Positions 8,854 to 19,525 of a stretch of DNA of 64,000 nucleotides are shown piece by piece. The notes under the pieces are model-generated. The model was not told the origin of the DNA, ran no database searches, and was given only the letters and a program-made list of their open reading frames with translations. The stretch is from Neisseria mucosa (lineage in GTDB: Bacteria > Pseudomonadota > Gammaproteobacteria > Burkholderiales > Neisseriaceae), in contig NZ_POWX01000014.1 of the NCBI RefSeq assembly GCF_003044445.1, forward strand, positions 1 to 64,000, in the 5' to 3' direction. Position numbers and translations under genes: made by a program. Every line of letters starts with the position of its first letter. Position 1 is the first letter of the stretch.

Positions 8854-8903
8854 GAAATTGTAGTCAGGTCATTGTTACCTTATCGACGGTTCAAATTACC
8901 TAC

Positions 8904-9155
8904 TCAGCTAAAAGCCTGCCACACCACCGAAGCAATGATTGTCCAAGCAAATACCATTCCCGCTGCCAATATCATCACAAATACCAGCCAGACGGCAATT
9001 TCCATCTTACGTCCAGTCAATACGCGCCGTACTTTCCGCCGGCCGCCATGCCGATATGCACGGCGCAGAACGGAAATGCGCTTTTTGCCGTAGCTCAGGA
9101 AATCCCAAGTAGCGACAAAGAGTTCGAGAACGCCAGCTACAAAATCCAATACCAC
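8904..9155 (-). CDS. Small single-span membrane protein, unknown function
   Basis: 83 residues from a GTG at 9153-9155 with ACGGAG eight bases upstream, which decides the start. The N-terminal half has an amphipathic stretch (VLDFVAGVLELFVATWDFL), then a very basic loop (RRAYRHGGRRKVRRVL) and one strong C-terminal membrane span (AVWLVFVMILAAGMVFAW). No family recognised. Codon pattern and ribosome site support a real gene; function unknown. Convergent with the aldehyde dehydrogenase gene. Confidence 0.6.
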   Translation of the reverse strand: MVLDFVAGVLELFVATWDFLSYGKKRISVLRRAYRHGGRRKVRRVLTGRKMEIAVWLVFVMILAAGMVFAWTIIASVVWQAFS

Positions 9156-9210
9156 TATTTAAACTCCGTAAAATATACTGGCGTTATAGTAAATCCAAAC
9201 AAGGAATCCC

Positions 9211-9318
9211 TATTCCGTCATGTACGCGCAGGCGGGAATCCGAGCCCTGATTTATCAGGAATATTTAGAGGTTGCCGCGACTTCAAACTTCTGGATTCCC
9301 GCCTGCGCGGGAATGACG
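9211..9318. repeat. dRS3-flanked repeat unit
   Basis: A perfect dRS3 element, ATTCCCGCCTGCGCGGGAAT, lies at 9295-9314, and a diverged facing copy (GCGCAGGCGGGAAT) at 9227-9240. Between them are about 55 bases of RS-type spacer. Such units are known neisserial intergenic repeats and targets of recombination and filamentous-phage insertion. Confidence 0.75.
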
Positions 9319-9386
9319 GTAATTGAATCTTCCCTGTTCCAATCCGCTGTAAAAAACCTTTTCAGACGACCTTTTGATATTCGGGT

Positions 9387-10865
9387 TTATAAACCCAGCT
9401 CCCCCCAAATCTCATCAATCTTAGCCGTAACCGCAGGGTCTTTTTTGATCACCCGTCCCCATTCTCGGTCGGTTTCGCCCGGCCATTTGTTGGTCGCATC
9501 CAAGCCCATTTTGCCGCCGAGTCCGCTGACGGGGCTGGCGAAGTCGAGGTAGTCGATGGGCGTGTTTTCCACTAAAACGGTATCGCGTACGGGGTCCATG
9601 CGCGTGGTGACCGCCCAGATGACTTCTTTCCAGTCGCGCACGTTCACATCGTCATCCACCACGATGATGAATTTGGTGTACATAAACTGGCGCAGGAACG
9701 ACCAGCAGCCCATCATCACGCGCTTGGCGTGTCCGGCGTACTGTTTTTTCATGCTCACCACTGCCATGCGGTAGGAACAGCCTTCGGGCGGCAGGTAGAA
9801 ATCGGTGATTTCGGGAAACTGCTTTTGCAAGAGCGGTACGAACACTTCGTTCAACGCTACGCCCAAAACGGCGGGTTCATCGGGCGGTTTGCCTGTGTAG
9901 GTGGAATGGTAAATCGGGTTTTCGCGCATGGTGATGCGCTCGACCGTAAACACGGGGAAATGGTCCTGCTCGTTGTAATAGCCCGTGTGGTCGCCGTATG
10001 GGCCTTCCAACGCGGTTTCGTTCGGATGAATGACGCCTTCCAGCACGATTTCGGCGCGAGCAGGCACTTGCAAATCTTTGCCGATACATTTCACCAGCTC
10101 CGTCCGCGAACCGCGCAGCAGTCCGGCAAACTGGTATTCGCTCAAGGTATCGGGAACGGGCGTTACCGCGCCCAAAATGGTGGCGGGGTCGCAGCCGAGT
10201 ACGACGGCGACGGGATACGGCGTATCGGGATTGAGTTTGCGGAACTCCTGATAATCCAGAGCGCCGCCGCGATGCGACAGCCAGCGCATAATCAGCTTGT
10301 TTTTGCCGATTAATTGCTGACGGTAAATGCCTAAATTCTGGCGTTTTTTGTGCGGACCGCGCGTTACGGTCAAGCCCCACGTTACCAGCGGCGCAACGTC
10401 TTCCGGCCAGCAATGCTGAATCGGAAGTTTATACAAATCAACGTCTTCACCTTCCCATACGATTTCCTGACACGGCGCGTTTTTCACCACGTTCGGCGCC
10501 ATGCTCCAAATATCTTTCAACAGCGGCAGTTTGGAAAACGCGTCTTTAATGCCTTTGGGCGGTTCGGGTTCTTTCAAATACGCCAGCGTCTGCCCGATTT
10601 CGCGCAGTTTGGACACGCTGTCCGCACCCATGCCCATCGCCACACGTTCGGGCGTGCCGAACAGGTTCGCCAACACGGGATAATCGTAGCGCGTACCGTC
10701 GGGCTTAATCGGGTTTTCAAACAGCAACGCCGGCCCTTCGGCACGCAGCACGCGGTCGGCGATTTCGGTCATTTCCAAATGCGGGGAAACGGGATGCGCG
10801 ACGCGCTTGAGTTTGCCCTGCTGTTCAAGCATGGCGATGAAGTCGCGTAGGTCTTTGTATTTCAT
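9387..10865 (-). CDS. ubiD: 4-hydroxy-3-polyprenylbenzoate decarboxylase
   Basis: 492 residues, the usual UbiD length. Decarboxylates the polyprenyl-hydroxybenzoate ring in ubiquinone synthesis, using prenylated FMN supplied by UbiX (not in this window). Signature region EGPYGDHTGYYNEQDHFPVF lies near 290-310; the N-terminal MKYKDLRDFI and C-terminal WPGETDREWGR are also conserved. The substrate precursor is made by chorismate lyase, whose gene ubiC is at 52.4 kb. Single gene flanked by DUS copies on both sides. Confidence 0.95.
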   Translation of the reverse strand: MKYKDLRDFIAMLEQQGKLKRVAHPVSPHLEMTEIADRVLRAEGPALLFENPIKPDGTRYDYPVLANLFGTPERVAMGMGADSVSKLREIGQTLAYLKEPEPPKGIKDAFSKLPLLKDIWSMAPNVVKNAPCQEIVWEGEDVDLYKLPIQHCWPEDVAPLVTWGLTVTRGPHKKRQNLGIYRQQLIGKNKLIMRWLSHRGGALDYQEFRKLNPDTPYPVAVVLGCDPATILGAVTPVPDTLSEYQFAGLLRGSRTELVKCIGKDLQVPARAEIVLEGVIHPNETALEGPYGDHTGYYNEQDHFPVFTVERITMRENPIYHSTYTGKPPDEPAVLGVALNEVFVPLLQKQFPEITDFYLPPEGCSYRMAVVSMKKQYAGHAKRVMMGCWSFLRQFMYTKFIIVVDDDVNVRDWKEVIWAVTTRMDPVRDTVLVENTPIDYLDFASPVSGLGGKMGLDATNKWPGETDREWGRVIKKDPAVTAKIDEIWGELGL

Positions 10866-10880
10866 GTTGATCCTTATTTG

Positions 10881-10919
10881 AGGTCGTCTGAAAGCCAGAT
10901 TTTGGATTTCAGACGACCT
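10881..10919. terminator. DUS inverted pair between dnaE and ubiD
   Basis: AGGTCGTCTGAAAG faces TTTCAGACGACCT with a short loop. Probably ends dnaE transcription ahead of the ubiD start at 10865. Confidence 0.7.
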
Positions 10920-10994
10920 GAATCATCAAATTTTGTCAGATTTTTTACGGAAGTTTCAATCGGTTCCGAAATAAACCTATGGTTTACCAACACA

Positions 10995-13900
10995 CTACCA
11001 ATTCACGCGTACCGCCCGACTGCCGAGCAGTTTTTCCAATTCATCGAATAACGCGGAGCTCGGCGTAACCATCCATTTCGGCGGCACCTGAAACCTGCCC
11101 GACGCTTTGTCGTTGCTGTACGACAGTTGCAACGGAATGTGCGACGTGTCGGGCAGGCGGTGGGCGGTGAGGATGGTAGCGAGGCGTTCGATGTCGTGGC
11201 CGGGGGCGAGGGCGAGGCTGAGGCTGCGGGCGTAGCGTTCGCGCGCCATTTGCAGGGTCATGACTTGGTTTGCCATGATGCGTAGTCCGTCGCCGCCGCC
11301 GTAGTCGTCGCGGCTGACTTTAGACTCGATAATCAGCACTTGGTCGGATTTGAGGTAGTCGGCGCAGTTTTCCAGCGTCTGGCCGCTGACCATGATTTCA
11401 ATCTGCCCGCTCAAATCTTCGAGGCTGACGAAGGCGATTTTGCCGCGTTTGCCCATCATGGTGCGCACGGCGGTAACGAATCCGGCGAGGCGCACGCTGT
11501 CTTGCGGTTTCAGACGACCTAATTTGGTCGGGGCGATTTGACGGACTTCTTGGGCATACGGGCCGAACGGGTGACCGGACAAGTAGAAGCCGATGACGGT
11601 TTTTTCTTCGGCGAGTTTTTCCGATTCGCTCCACATGGGCGCATCGACGAGCTGCACCGGTTCGATGGCGTCTTCCATCATGTCGAAAAGTCCGCCCTGA
11701 TTGGCGTTGGCGGCTTTTTGGTCGGCGTTGTTCATGGCGAGGTCGATGTTTGCCAAGAGCATGGCGCGGTTGGGTTCGATGCTGTCGAACGCGCCGCCGC
11801 GTATCAGGGCTTCGAGGGTGCGGCGGTTCATGTGTTCTTTGCCGACGCGCTCGCAGAAGTCCAAGAGGCCGGTAAACTTGCCGCCGCTTTGCCGCGCGGC
11901 GATGATGGATTCGACGGCTGCTTCGCCGGTGCCTTTAATCGCGCCGAGTGCGTAGCGGATTTTCATGTTCGGATACGGCGTGAAGCGGTAGTCGGATTCG
12001 TTGATGTCGGGCGGCAGGAACTCGATGCCGTTGGCGCGGCAGTCGTCGTAGAAATGTTTGAGCTGGTCGGTGTTGTCCAATTCAGACGACATGGTTGCCG
12101 CCATAAATTCGGCGGGGTAGTGGGCTTTGAGCCATGCGGTCTGATAGGAAATCAGGGCGTAGGCGGCGGCGTGGGATTTGTTGAAACCGTAGCCGGCGAA
12201 TTTTTCCATGTAGTTGAAGATTTCGTCGGATTTTTCGCGCGAAATGCCTTGTTTTGCCGCGCCTTCGGCGAAGATTTCGCGGTGTTTCACCATTTCTTCG
12301 GGCTTTTTCTTACCCATGGCACGACGCAGCAGGTCCGCGCCGCCGAGCGAGTAGCCGCCGATAATCTGCGCCGCCTGCATCACTTGTTCCTGATACACCA
12401 TAATCCCGTAGGTCGGCGCGAGAATGCCTTCGAGCAGCGGGTGGATGTATTGGAATTCCTGACCCTTCATGCGCGCGACGAAGTCGGGGATGTTGTCCAT
12501 CGGGCCGGGTCGGTAGAGCGATACGAAGGCGATGAGTTCTTCAAACTTGGTGGTGTGCGCCGTTTTCAGCATTTTTTTCATGCCGGTCGACTCGAACTGG
12601 AATACGGCGGTGGTGTTCGCATCGCGGAAGATTTTGTAGGCGGCTTGGTCGTCGAGCGGGATTGTGCCGACATCGACAATATCGCCGGTGGTGTTTTTGA
12701 TGTTGTCCTGCGCCATTTCGATAATGGTCAGGTTGCGCAGGCCCAAAAAGTCGAACTTCACCAAGCCCACGTCTTCCACGTCGCCCTTGTCGTACATGGA
12801 TACGGGCGAGGCGGATTCGTCTGCCTGATACACGGGGCTGTAATCGGAAATCTTACCCGGCGCAATCAACACGCCGCCTGCGTGCATACCCAGACCGCGC
12901 GTCAAATCTTCCAGCTTTTTCGCCAGCGTAATCAGTTCGTCCGCTTCTTCCGCTTCGATCAATTCCTGAATTTGCGGCTCCGCCTTCATCGCGTCGTCCA
13001 AACCCAAAGGTTTGTTGGCTTCCAGCGGAATCAGCTTCGACAGTTTGTCGCACAGGGTAAACGGCAGCTCCAGCACGCGCCCCACGTCGCGGATTACCGC
13101 TTTGGACGACATCGTGCCGAAGGTCACAATCTGGCTGACCGCCTCCGCGCCGTATTTTTCGCGCACATATTCAATCACGCGCCCGCGGTTTGCCTGACAG
13201 AAGTCCACGTCGAAGTCAGGCATGGAAACGCGTTCGGGGTTTAGGAAACGTTCGAACAGCAGCGCGTATTTCAGCGGGTCGAGGTCGGTAATCTTCAGCG
13301 AATACGCCACCAGCGAGCCCGCGCCCGAACCGCGTCCCGGTCCGACCGGACAGCCGTGCGTTTTTGCCCAGTTGATAAAGTCTTGTACAATAAGAAAGTA
13401 GCCGGGGAATTTCATCTGGATGATGATATTCAACTCAAAATCCAAACGTTCCTGATATTCTGGCATTTTCGCCGCCCGTTCCGCCTCGTCGGGATAAAGC
13501 TGAACCATGCGTTCCTGCAAGCCATCGTTGGATAGTTTCACCAAATAATCGTCCAGCGACAAGCCGTCAGGCGTCGGGAACAGGGGCAGGAAGTTTTTGC
13601 CCAACGTGATATGGATATTGCAGCGTTTGGCGATTTCCACCGTGTTTTCCAAGGCTTCGGGCAAGTCGGCGAAACGTTCCAGCATCGTTTCCGGCGGAAT
13701 GAAAAACTGGCTCGGCGTAAAATCGCGCGGACGTTTCTTGTCCGTCAGCACCCAGCCGCCCGCGATGCACACCCGCGCCTCGTGCGCGTTGAAATCGTCG
13801 CGGCTCATAAACTGCGTCGGATGCGTCGCCACCACCGGCAAACCCAACTCCTCCGCCAGCTTCACACTGCCCGAAACCCAAGCCTCCCATTCGGGACGCT

Positions 13901-14429
13901 CGGGCAGGCGTTGCAGCTCCAGATAAAACGCATCGGGGAACCACGCCGCATACTTCAACGCCGCCGCACGCGCCGCGTCTTCATTGCCGTTCAAAAGATT
14001 CACGCCCACTTCGCCGTAATGTGCGCCGCTCAAGCAAATCAAGCCGCTGTTGTCGCCGTTTTTCAGCCATTCGGGATTGAGTTCCGCATGATGGACATTG
14101 CGGTCTTTGCCGACATAAGCCGCCGTCAAAAGTTCGCTCAAACGCAGATAACCCGCATCGTTGCGGATAATCAGCATGGCGCGGAACGGCTTGTCGGGCG
14201 CATTCGGATTACCTATCCACACATCCGCCGCACCGACGGGCTTAATCCCCGCGCTGCGGCAGGCCTTATAGAATTTCACCAAACCGAATTCGTTCATCAA
14301 ATCGCTGATGCCCAAAGCAGGCAAACCGTATTCCTGCGCTTTGGCAATCAGTTTTTTAATCCGCACCATACCGTCGGTAATCGAAAACTCGGTATGCAGG
14401 CGCAGCGGGATGTAGGTCGGCTCGGTCAT
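10995..14429 (-). CDS. dnaE: DNA polymerase III alpha subunit
   Basis: 1144 residues. The replicative polymerase of the DNA Pol III holoenzyme. Domain order: PHP domain (1-270, RLHTEFSITDGM, GISDLMNEFGL), palm with the catalytic Asp residues in MPDFDVDFCQANRGR near 400, thumb and fingers (PVGPGRGSGAGSLVAY; GFNKSHAAAYALISYQTAW), beta-clamp binding and OB-fold regions near 960-1040 (VRLAGFVTAVRTMMGKRGKI), and a C-terminal tau-binding end. The alternative start is unlikely since MTEPTYIPLRLHTEFS aligns with family N-termini. DUS copies are read as KLGRLKPQ and as MSSELDN inside the protein. Confidence 0.96.
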   Translation of the reverse strand: MTEPTYIPLRLHTEFSITDGMVRIKKLIAKAQEYGLPALGISDLMNEFGLVKFYKACRSAGIKPVGAADVWIGNPNAPDKPFRAMLIIRNDAGYLRLSELLTAAYVGKDRNVHHAELNPEWLKNGDNSGLICLSGAHYGEVGVNLLNGNEDAARAAALKYAAWFPDAFYLELQRLPERPEWEAWVSGSVKLAEELGLPVVATHPTQFMSRDDFNAHEARVCIAGGWVLTDKKRPRDFTPSQFFIPPETMLERFADLPEALENTVEIAKRCNIHITLGKNFLPLFPTPDGLSLDDYLVKLSNDGLQERMVQLYPDEAERAAKMPEYQERLDFELNIIIQMKFPGYFLIVQDFINWAKTHGCPVGPGRGSGAGSLVAYSLKITDLDPLKYALLFERFLNPERVSMPDFDVDFCQANRGRVIEYVREKYGAEAVSQIVTFGTMSSKAVIRDVGRVLELPFTLCDKLSKLIPLEANKPLGLDDAMKAEPQIQELIEAEEADELITLAKKLEDLTRGLGMHAGGVLIAPGKISDYSPVYQADESASPVSMYDKGDVEDVGLVKFDFLGLRNLTIIEMAQDNIKNTTGDIVDVGTIPLDDQAAYKIFRDANTTAVFQFESTGMKKMLKTAHTTKFEELIAFVSLYRPGPMDNIPDFVARMKGQEFQYIHPLLEGILAPTYGIMVYQEQVMQAAQIIGGYSLGGADLLRRAMGKKKPEEMVKHREIFAEGAAKQGISREKSDEIFNYMEKFAGYGFNKSHAAAYALISYQTAWLKAHYPAEFMAATMSSELDNTDQLKHFYDDCRANGIEFLPPDINESDYRFTPYPNMKIRYALGAIKGTGEAAVESIIAARQSGGKFTGLLDFCERVGKEHMNRRTLEALIRGGAFDSIEPNRAMLLANIDLAMNNADQKAANANQGGLFDMMEDAIEPVQLVDAPMWSESEKLAEEKTVIGFYLSGHPFGPYAQEVRQIAPTKLGRLKPQDSVRLAGFVTAVRTMMGKRGKIAFVSLEDLSGQIEIMVSGQTLENCADYLKSDQVLIIESKVSRDDYGGGDGLRIMANQVMTLQMARERYARSLSLALAPGHDIERLATILTAHRLPDTSHIPLQLSYSNDKASGRFQVPPKWMVTPSSALFDELEKLLGSRAVRVNW

Positions 14430-14478
14430 GGCAAAATCGGCGTGAACAATAAAAGGCGTATTGTAGCAGGGTTGGAAA

Positions 14479-14545
14479 AAGGTCGTCTGAAAACGAGCAC
14501 GGCGAGTTTCGCCAAAAGGAGAGTAGCGGGTTTTCAGACGACCTT
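14479..14545. terminator. DUS inverted pair with long loop upstream of dnaE
   Basis: AAGGTCGTCTGAAAAC and GTTTTCAGACGACCTT are separated by about 36 bases. Lies just upstream of dnaE, between divergent genes, so its role as a terminator is uncertain; it may serve only DNA uptake. Confidence 0.5.
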
Positions 14546-14722
14546 GAAAGAAAAATAGTATGTAAAACAGAAAAAATTTTCTATTCTATTTAAATTTTAT
14601 AAAAAACAAAATAAAAACCGACCAATGTACAGATTTAGCATTCAAACGGTATGAAATTTCCGAAATTTTACGATTTAATTACAACAAAATCCGATATTAA
14701 AATATGAAAAACGGGAATTAAT
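14546..14722. other. AT-rich intergenic stretch upstream of the ribokinase gene
   Basis: Strongly AT-rich (runs of A and T, no ORF) in contrast to flanking GC-rich genes. Together with 14723-14859 it forms the divergent dnaE/ribokinase control region. No repeat or RNA recognised. Confidence 0.5.
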
Positions 14723-14751
14723 ATTGCATTTGCAATTCCAGCGGGTACAAT
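14723..14751 (+). promoter_or_regulatory. Putative ribokinase promoter with operator-like dyad
   Basis: TTGCAT (14724-14729) and TACAAT (14746-14751) are spaced by 16 bases. The -35 box overlaps a perfect small dyad ATTGCA-TT-TGCAAT at 14723-14736, a possible repressor site. Confidence 0.4.
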
Positions 14752-14859
14752 GACGCAAAATGCTTATCGGCATAGAGAATGCGGTTTCTCCTGCATATTT
14801 CAATATCAATAAAGACCGCCTGATACGGTTGTATCGTGTTTCAAAAGGGATATATCAGA

Positions 14860-15762
14860 ATGCTCCATACCAAAGTCGTCGTCGTCGGTAGTATCAACAT
14901 GGATTTAGTAACCCGCGCCACCCAATTCGCGCGCGCGGGCGAGACTTTGCTGGGAAGTTCATTCCATCGCTACATGGGAGGCAAAGGTGCCAACCAAGCA
15001 GTTGCCGCCGCACGCCTAGGTGCATGCGTAACCATCATCGGTGCAGTCGGCGACGACGATTTCGGACTGGAAATGGTAACCAACCTCCGCCACGAAGGCA
15101 TATGTACCGATTATGTCCAAACCATCATGGGACAAAACAGCGGCATGGCAAACATTACCGTTGCCGACGAAGAAAATTCCATCATCGTTATTGCCGGCGC
15201 AAATATGTATCTGACCGTTGCCGACATCGAAGCCGCAGAAGAACGGTTTGCCGAAGCCGACATCATCCTCAGCCAGCTTGAAATTCCGATGGAGTGCGTG
15301 ATGGCTGCATCAAGGCTGGCAGCAAAATACAATAAACCCTTTATCCTAAATCCTGCTCCCGCCCGCGCCATCCCGAAAGAATTGTTGGAGCAAATTACCA
15401 TCTTAACACCCAACCGCTATGAGCTTGCCGCCAGCTTGGGAGCACCGCAAGGCTTGTCTCCCGAAGAGTTGATTTTAAAATCCCCCTGCCCCGTCCTGAT
15501 GACTTCAGGCAGTAAAGGCGCCGTATATAAAGACCCCAAAGGCCGTCTGCGCCATGTTTCAGGTTTTAAGGTACAAACCTCCGACACCACGGGTGCCAGC
15601 GATGCCTTCAACGGTGCATTAGCAGTATTCTGGCACGAAGGCATAGACATCGCCGTACGCAAGGCCTGCGCCGCTGCCGCCCTGTCTATTACCCGCTCTG
15701 GCGCACAAAACGGAATGCCTTTCGAATTCGAGCTAAGCGGCTTCCTCGCCTCTCAAAAATAA
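14860..15762 (+). CDS. rbsK: Ribokinase, PfkB family
   Basis: 300 residues from ATG 14860 (AAAGGGA about 10 bases upstream); an in-frame GTG at 14836 would add eight residues without homology. Phosphorylates D-ribose to ribose 5-phosphate. PfkB signatures: GSINMDLV near 10, YMGGKGANQAVAAARLGA near 38-55, and the C-terminal anion-hole/catalytic motif DTTGASDAFNGAL near 250 with catalytic Asp in GASD. No ribose transporter, rbsD or regulator gene adjoins it, so it may salvage ribose from nucleosides. Other PfkB sugar kinases are possible, but the N-terminal motif favours ribokinase. Confidence 0.85.
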   Translation: MLHTKVVVVGSINMDLVTRATQFARAGETLLGSSFHRYMGGKGANQAVAAARLGACVTIIGAVGDDDFGLEMVTNLRHEGICTDYVQTIMGQNSGMANITVADEENSIIVIAGANMYLTVADIEAAEERFAEADIILSQLEIPMECVMAASRLAAKYNKPFILNPAPARAIPKELLEQITILTPNRYELAASLGAPQGLSPEELILKSPCPVLMTSGSKGAVYKDPKGRLRHVSGFKVQTSDTTGASDAFNGALAVFWHEGIDIAVRKACAAAALSITRSGAQNGMPFEFELSGFLASQK

Positions 15763-15820
15763 GGTTTGATGCGGCATATTTCTCCCTTAGTCAACATCGT
15801 CTGAAACTTCCACAGATAAA

Positions 15821-15927
15821 TATAGTGGATTAAATTTAAACCAGTACGGCGTTGCCTCGCCTTGCCGTACTATTTGTACTGTCTGTGGCTTCGTCGCCTT
15901 GTCCTGATTTAAATTTAATTCACTATA
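15821..15927. repeat. Short Correia element (CREE)
   Basis: 107 bp from TATAGTGGATTAAA to TTAATTCACTATA, the right terminus carrying one mismatch (TTCACT for TCCACT). Same short form and orientation as the 5618 copy. Lies between convergent rbsK and ettA. Confidence 0.9.
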
Positions 15928-15985
15928 AATCGGAAATTAAGGTCTAATCTTCATTTCTGTACATAAATAAACAGTAATCACAATA

Positions 15986-16031
15986 AAAACGTCGTCTGAA
16001 AACCCTTTTTCAAGTTTTCAGACGACGTTTT
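15986..16031. terminator. Variant DUS-pair terminator of ettA
   Basis: AAAACGTCGTCTGAAAAC faces GTTTTCAGACGACGTTTT. The core is ACGTCGTCTGAA, a one-base departure from AGGTCGTCTGAA kept on both arms, ending 13 bases before the ettA stop codon. Confidence 0.7.
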
Positions 16032-16043
16032 CTTATTTTCCTA

Positions 16044-17720
<1,677 letters not shown>

Positions 17721-17847
17721 GGTTTTCTCAATTCGGTCAAACAAATTTCAGACGACCCATTTTAACCGATTGCACCGATTGTTGCTTGCACGGATGATAT
17801 TTAGAGGGGAAATAGATGGAGTGGATTGATTTGTTCGGATTTGGAAG

Positions 17848-17882
17848 AAGGTCGTCTGAAATAATGGTTTCAGACGACCTTT
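17848..17882. terminator. DUS-pair terminator
   Basis: AAGGTCGTCTGAAA faces TTTCAGACGACCTT with a 6-base loop, between the ettA start and the nadB stop; ends nadBA transcription. Confidence 0.75.
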
Positions 17883-17929
17883 CTTCATTCTTCACAGGAA
17901 TATCCCAAATCCCCGCACAACCCTACCCT

Positions 17930-19474
17930 TCAACCTGCCGCCTGCTTTTTCCAATCGACACGCTCTGCCAAATCGGTATTGAAATGCGCGCCGATGTTTT
18001 GCCGCCTTGCGTATGCGGCTTGGGCGACGGCGAGGCTGCATTCGAGCAGGTTGCGGTTTTCGTATTCGGATGCGGTGTGCGGCTCGGCTTGTTTTTGCTT
18101 CCAAAGCCGCAGTTGGGCGATGGCGCGGCGCAGGCCGGTATCGGTGCGGAGGATGCCCAGATGGCGTTGGTTGAATGCTTGCAGGACGGGGCGGCTGAAT
18201 GTGTTTTGGAGGTCGTCTGAAAAGATGCCTGCTTCGGCGTAGGGGTTTTCAGACGACCTTTTGGACGGTACGGTTTGGAACGCTTGCCGGTCCGCGATGG
18301 TTTGGGCGGCAAGCCTGGCGGTAACGACGCATTCGAGCAGGGAGTTGCTGGCGAGGCGGTTGGCTCCGTGCAGTCCTGTGCAGGCGGTTTCGCCTAAGAC
18401 GTAGAGCTGCGGCAGGGAGGTTCTGCCGTAGGGGTCGGTTTGGATGCCGCCGCAGGTGTAGTGTTGCACGGGGCGGACGGGGATGGCTTGGCGCGTGATG
18501 TCCAAGCCGCATTGGGACAGGCAGTGCCGGTGGATGGAAGGGAAATGCTGACGGACGAACGCTGCGGGTTGATGGCTGATGTCGAGCGAGACGAAGTCTT
18601 GCGTTTGCTTGGCGATTTCGGCGGCGATGGCGCGGGCAACGATGTCGCGCGGCGCGAGTTCGGCGCGGCGGTCGTAATGCGGCATAAACCGTTCACCCGA
18701 TTGGTTGGTCAGGATGCCGCCTTCGCCGCGCACGGCTTCGGAAATCAGGAAGGTGCGGCCGTTTTCAGACGACCTTGCCAAGCCTGTGGGGTGGAATTGG
18801 ATAAATTCGAGGTTTTCGACTGCGCAGCCTGCGCGTATCGCCATGGCGATGACGTCGCCCGTGCATTCGGGCGGCGTGGTGGTGGCGGCGTAAATCTGTC
18901 CCAAGCCGCCGCCTGCGAGTACGGTATGGCGGGCGCAGATGCGGTAGGTTTCTTGCGTTCGGCAGTCGAGGACGGTCAGCCCACACGCCGCGCCTGATTC
19001 GATTTGGATGTCCAACGCCATCTGCCGCTCGCAAACGCGGATGTTCGGGCGGCGGCGTATTTGGGCAATCAGGCTCTGCATGACGGCTTCGCCCGTGTAG
19101 TCGGCGACGTGGGCGATTCGGCGGCAGGTGTGCCCGCCTTCGCGCGTCAGGTGCAGGCCGTTATTATTTTGGTCGAACGCCACGCCCTGCGCCAGCAGCC
19201 ATTCGATTGCCGGTTTGCCCTGCGACAGGATGGTGCGGACGGCGGCTTCGTCGCACAAACCCGCGCCCGCTTCCAAGGTATCGGCAACGTGTTTTTCGAT
19301 GTCGTCCTCTGCCGACCACGCCGCCGCAATCCCGCCTTGCGCATGGCGGCTGGCGGTGTCGTCCAGCCTGTTTTTGCACAAAATGACGATGCGGAACGAT
19401 TCAGGCAGCGACAGGGCGAGCGTCAGCGCCGCTAGCCCGTTTCCGGCAATCAATACGTCGCAATCGGTTTGCAT
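17930..19474 (-). CDS. nadB: L-aspartate oxidase
   Basis: 514 residues. FAD enzyme that oxidises L-aspartate to iminoaspartate, first step of de novo NAD synthesis. N-terminal FAD motif DVLIAGNGLAALTLAL (residues 5-20) and HAQGGIAAAWSAEDD near 45, plus the succinate-dehydrogenase/fumarate-reductase-like pattern ARHTVLAGGGLGQIYAATT and HPTGL. The C-terminal helical domain follows. Two DUS copies in opposite orientation (18210-18261) are translated as RSSENPYAEAGIFSDDLQ, and another is read as LARSSENGRT. First gene downstream of nadA (52-bp gap), so nadA-nadB form an operon on this strand; iminoaspartate passes directly to NadA. Confidence 0.95.
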   Translation of the reverse strand: MQTDCDVLIAGNGLAALTLALSLPESFRIVILCKNRLDDTASRHAQGGIAAAWSAEDDIEKHVADTLEAGAGLCDEAAVRTILSQGKPAIEWLLAQGVAFDQNNNGLHLTREGGHTCRRIAHVADYTGEAVMQSLIAQIRRRPNIRVCERQMALDIQIESGAACGLTVLDCRTQETYRICARHTVLAGGGLGQIYAATTTPPECTGDVIAMAIRAGCAVENLEFIQFHPTGLARSSENGRTFLISEAVRGEGGILTNQSGERFMPHYDRRAELAPRDIVARAIAAEIAKQTQDFVSLDISHQPAAFVRQHFPSIHRHCLSQCGLDITRQAIPVRPVQHYTCGGIQTDPYGRTSLPQLYVLGETACTGLHGANRLASNSLLECVVTARLAAQTIADRQAFQTVPSKRSSENPYAEAGIFSDDLQNTFSRPVLQAFNQRHLGILRTDTGLRRAIAQLRLWKQKQAEPHTASEYENRNLLECSLAVAQAAYARRQNIGAHFNTDLAERVDWKKQAAG

Positions 19475-19525
19475 GGTGTTGTCCTTGTTTGAGAGGTCGT
19501 CTGAAACGGCAATATGGACGGAAAA

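Noticed and set aside
11538..13244. 568-codon open frame on the plus strand opposite dnaE
   Set aside because: It is the antisense of a certain gene; the protein is rich in F, V, G and H with no motif. Similar antisense frames opposite relA (3933-5270), ettA (16182-17765), edd (35040-36266) and glnA (25604-26296) were rejected for the same reason.
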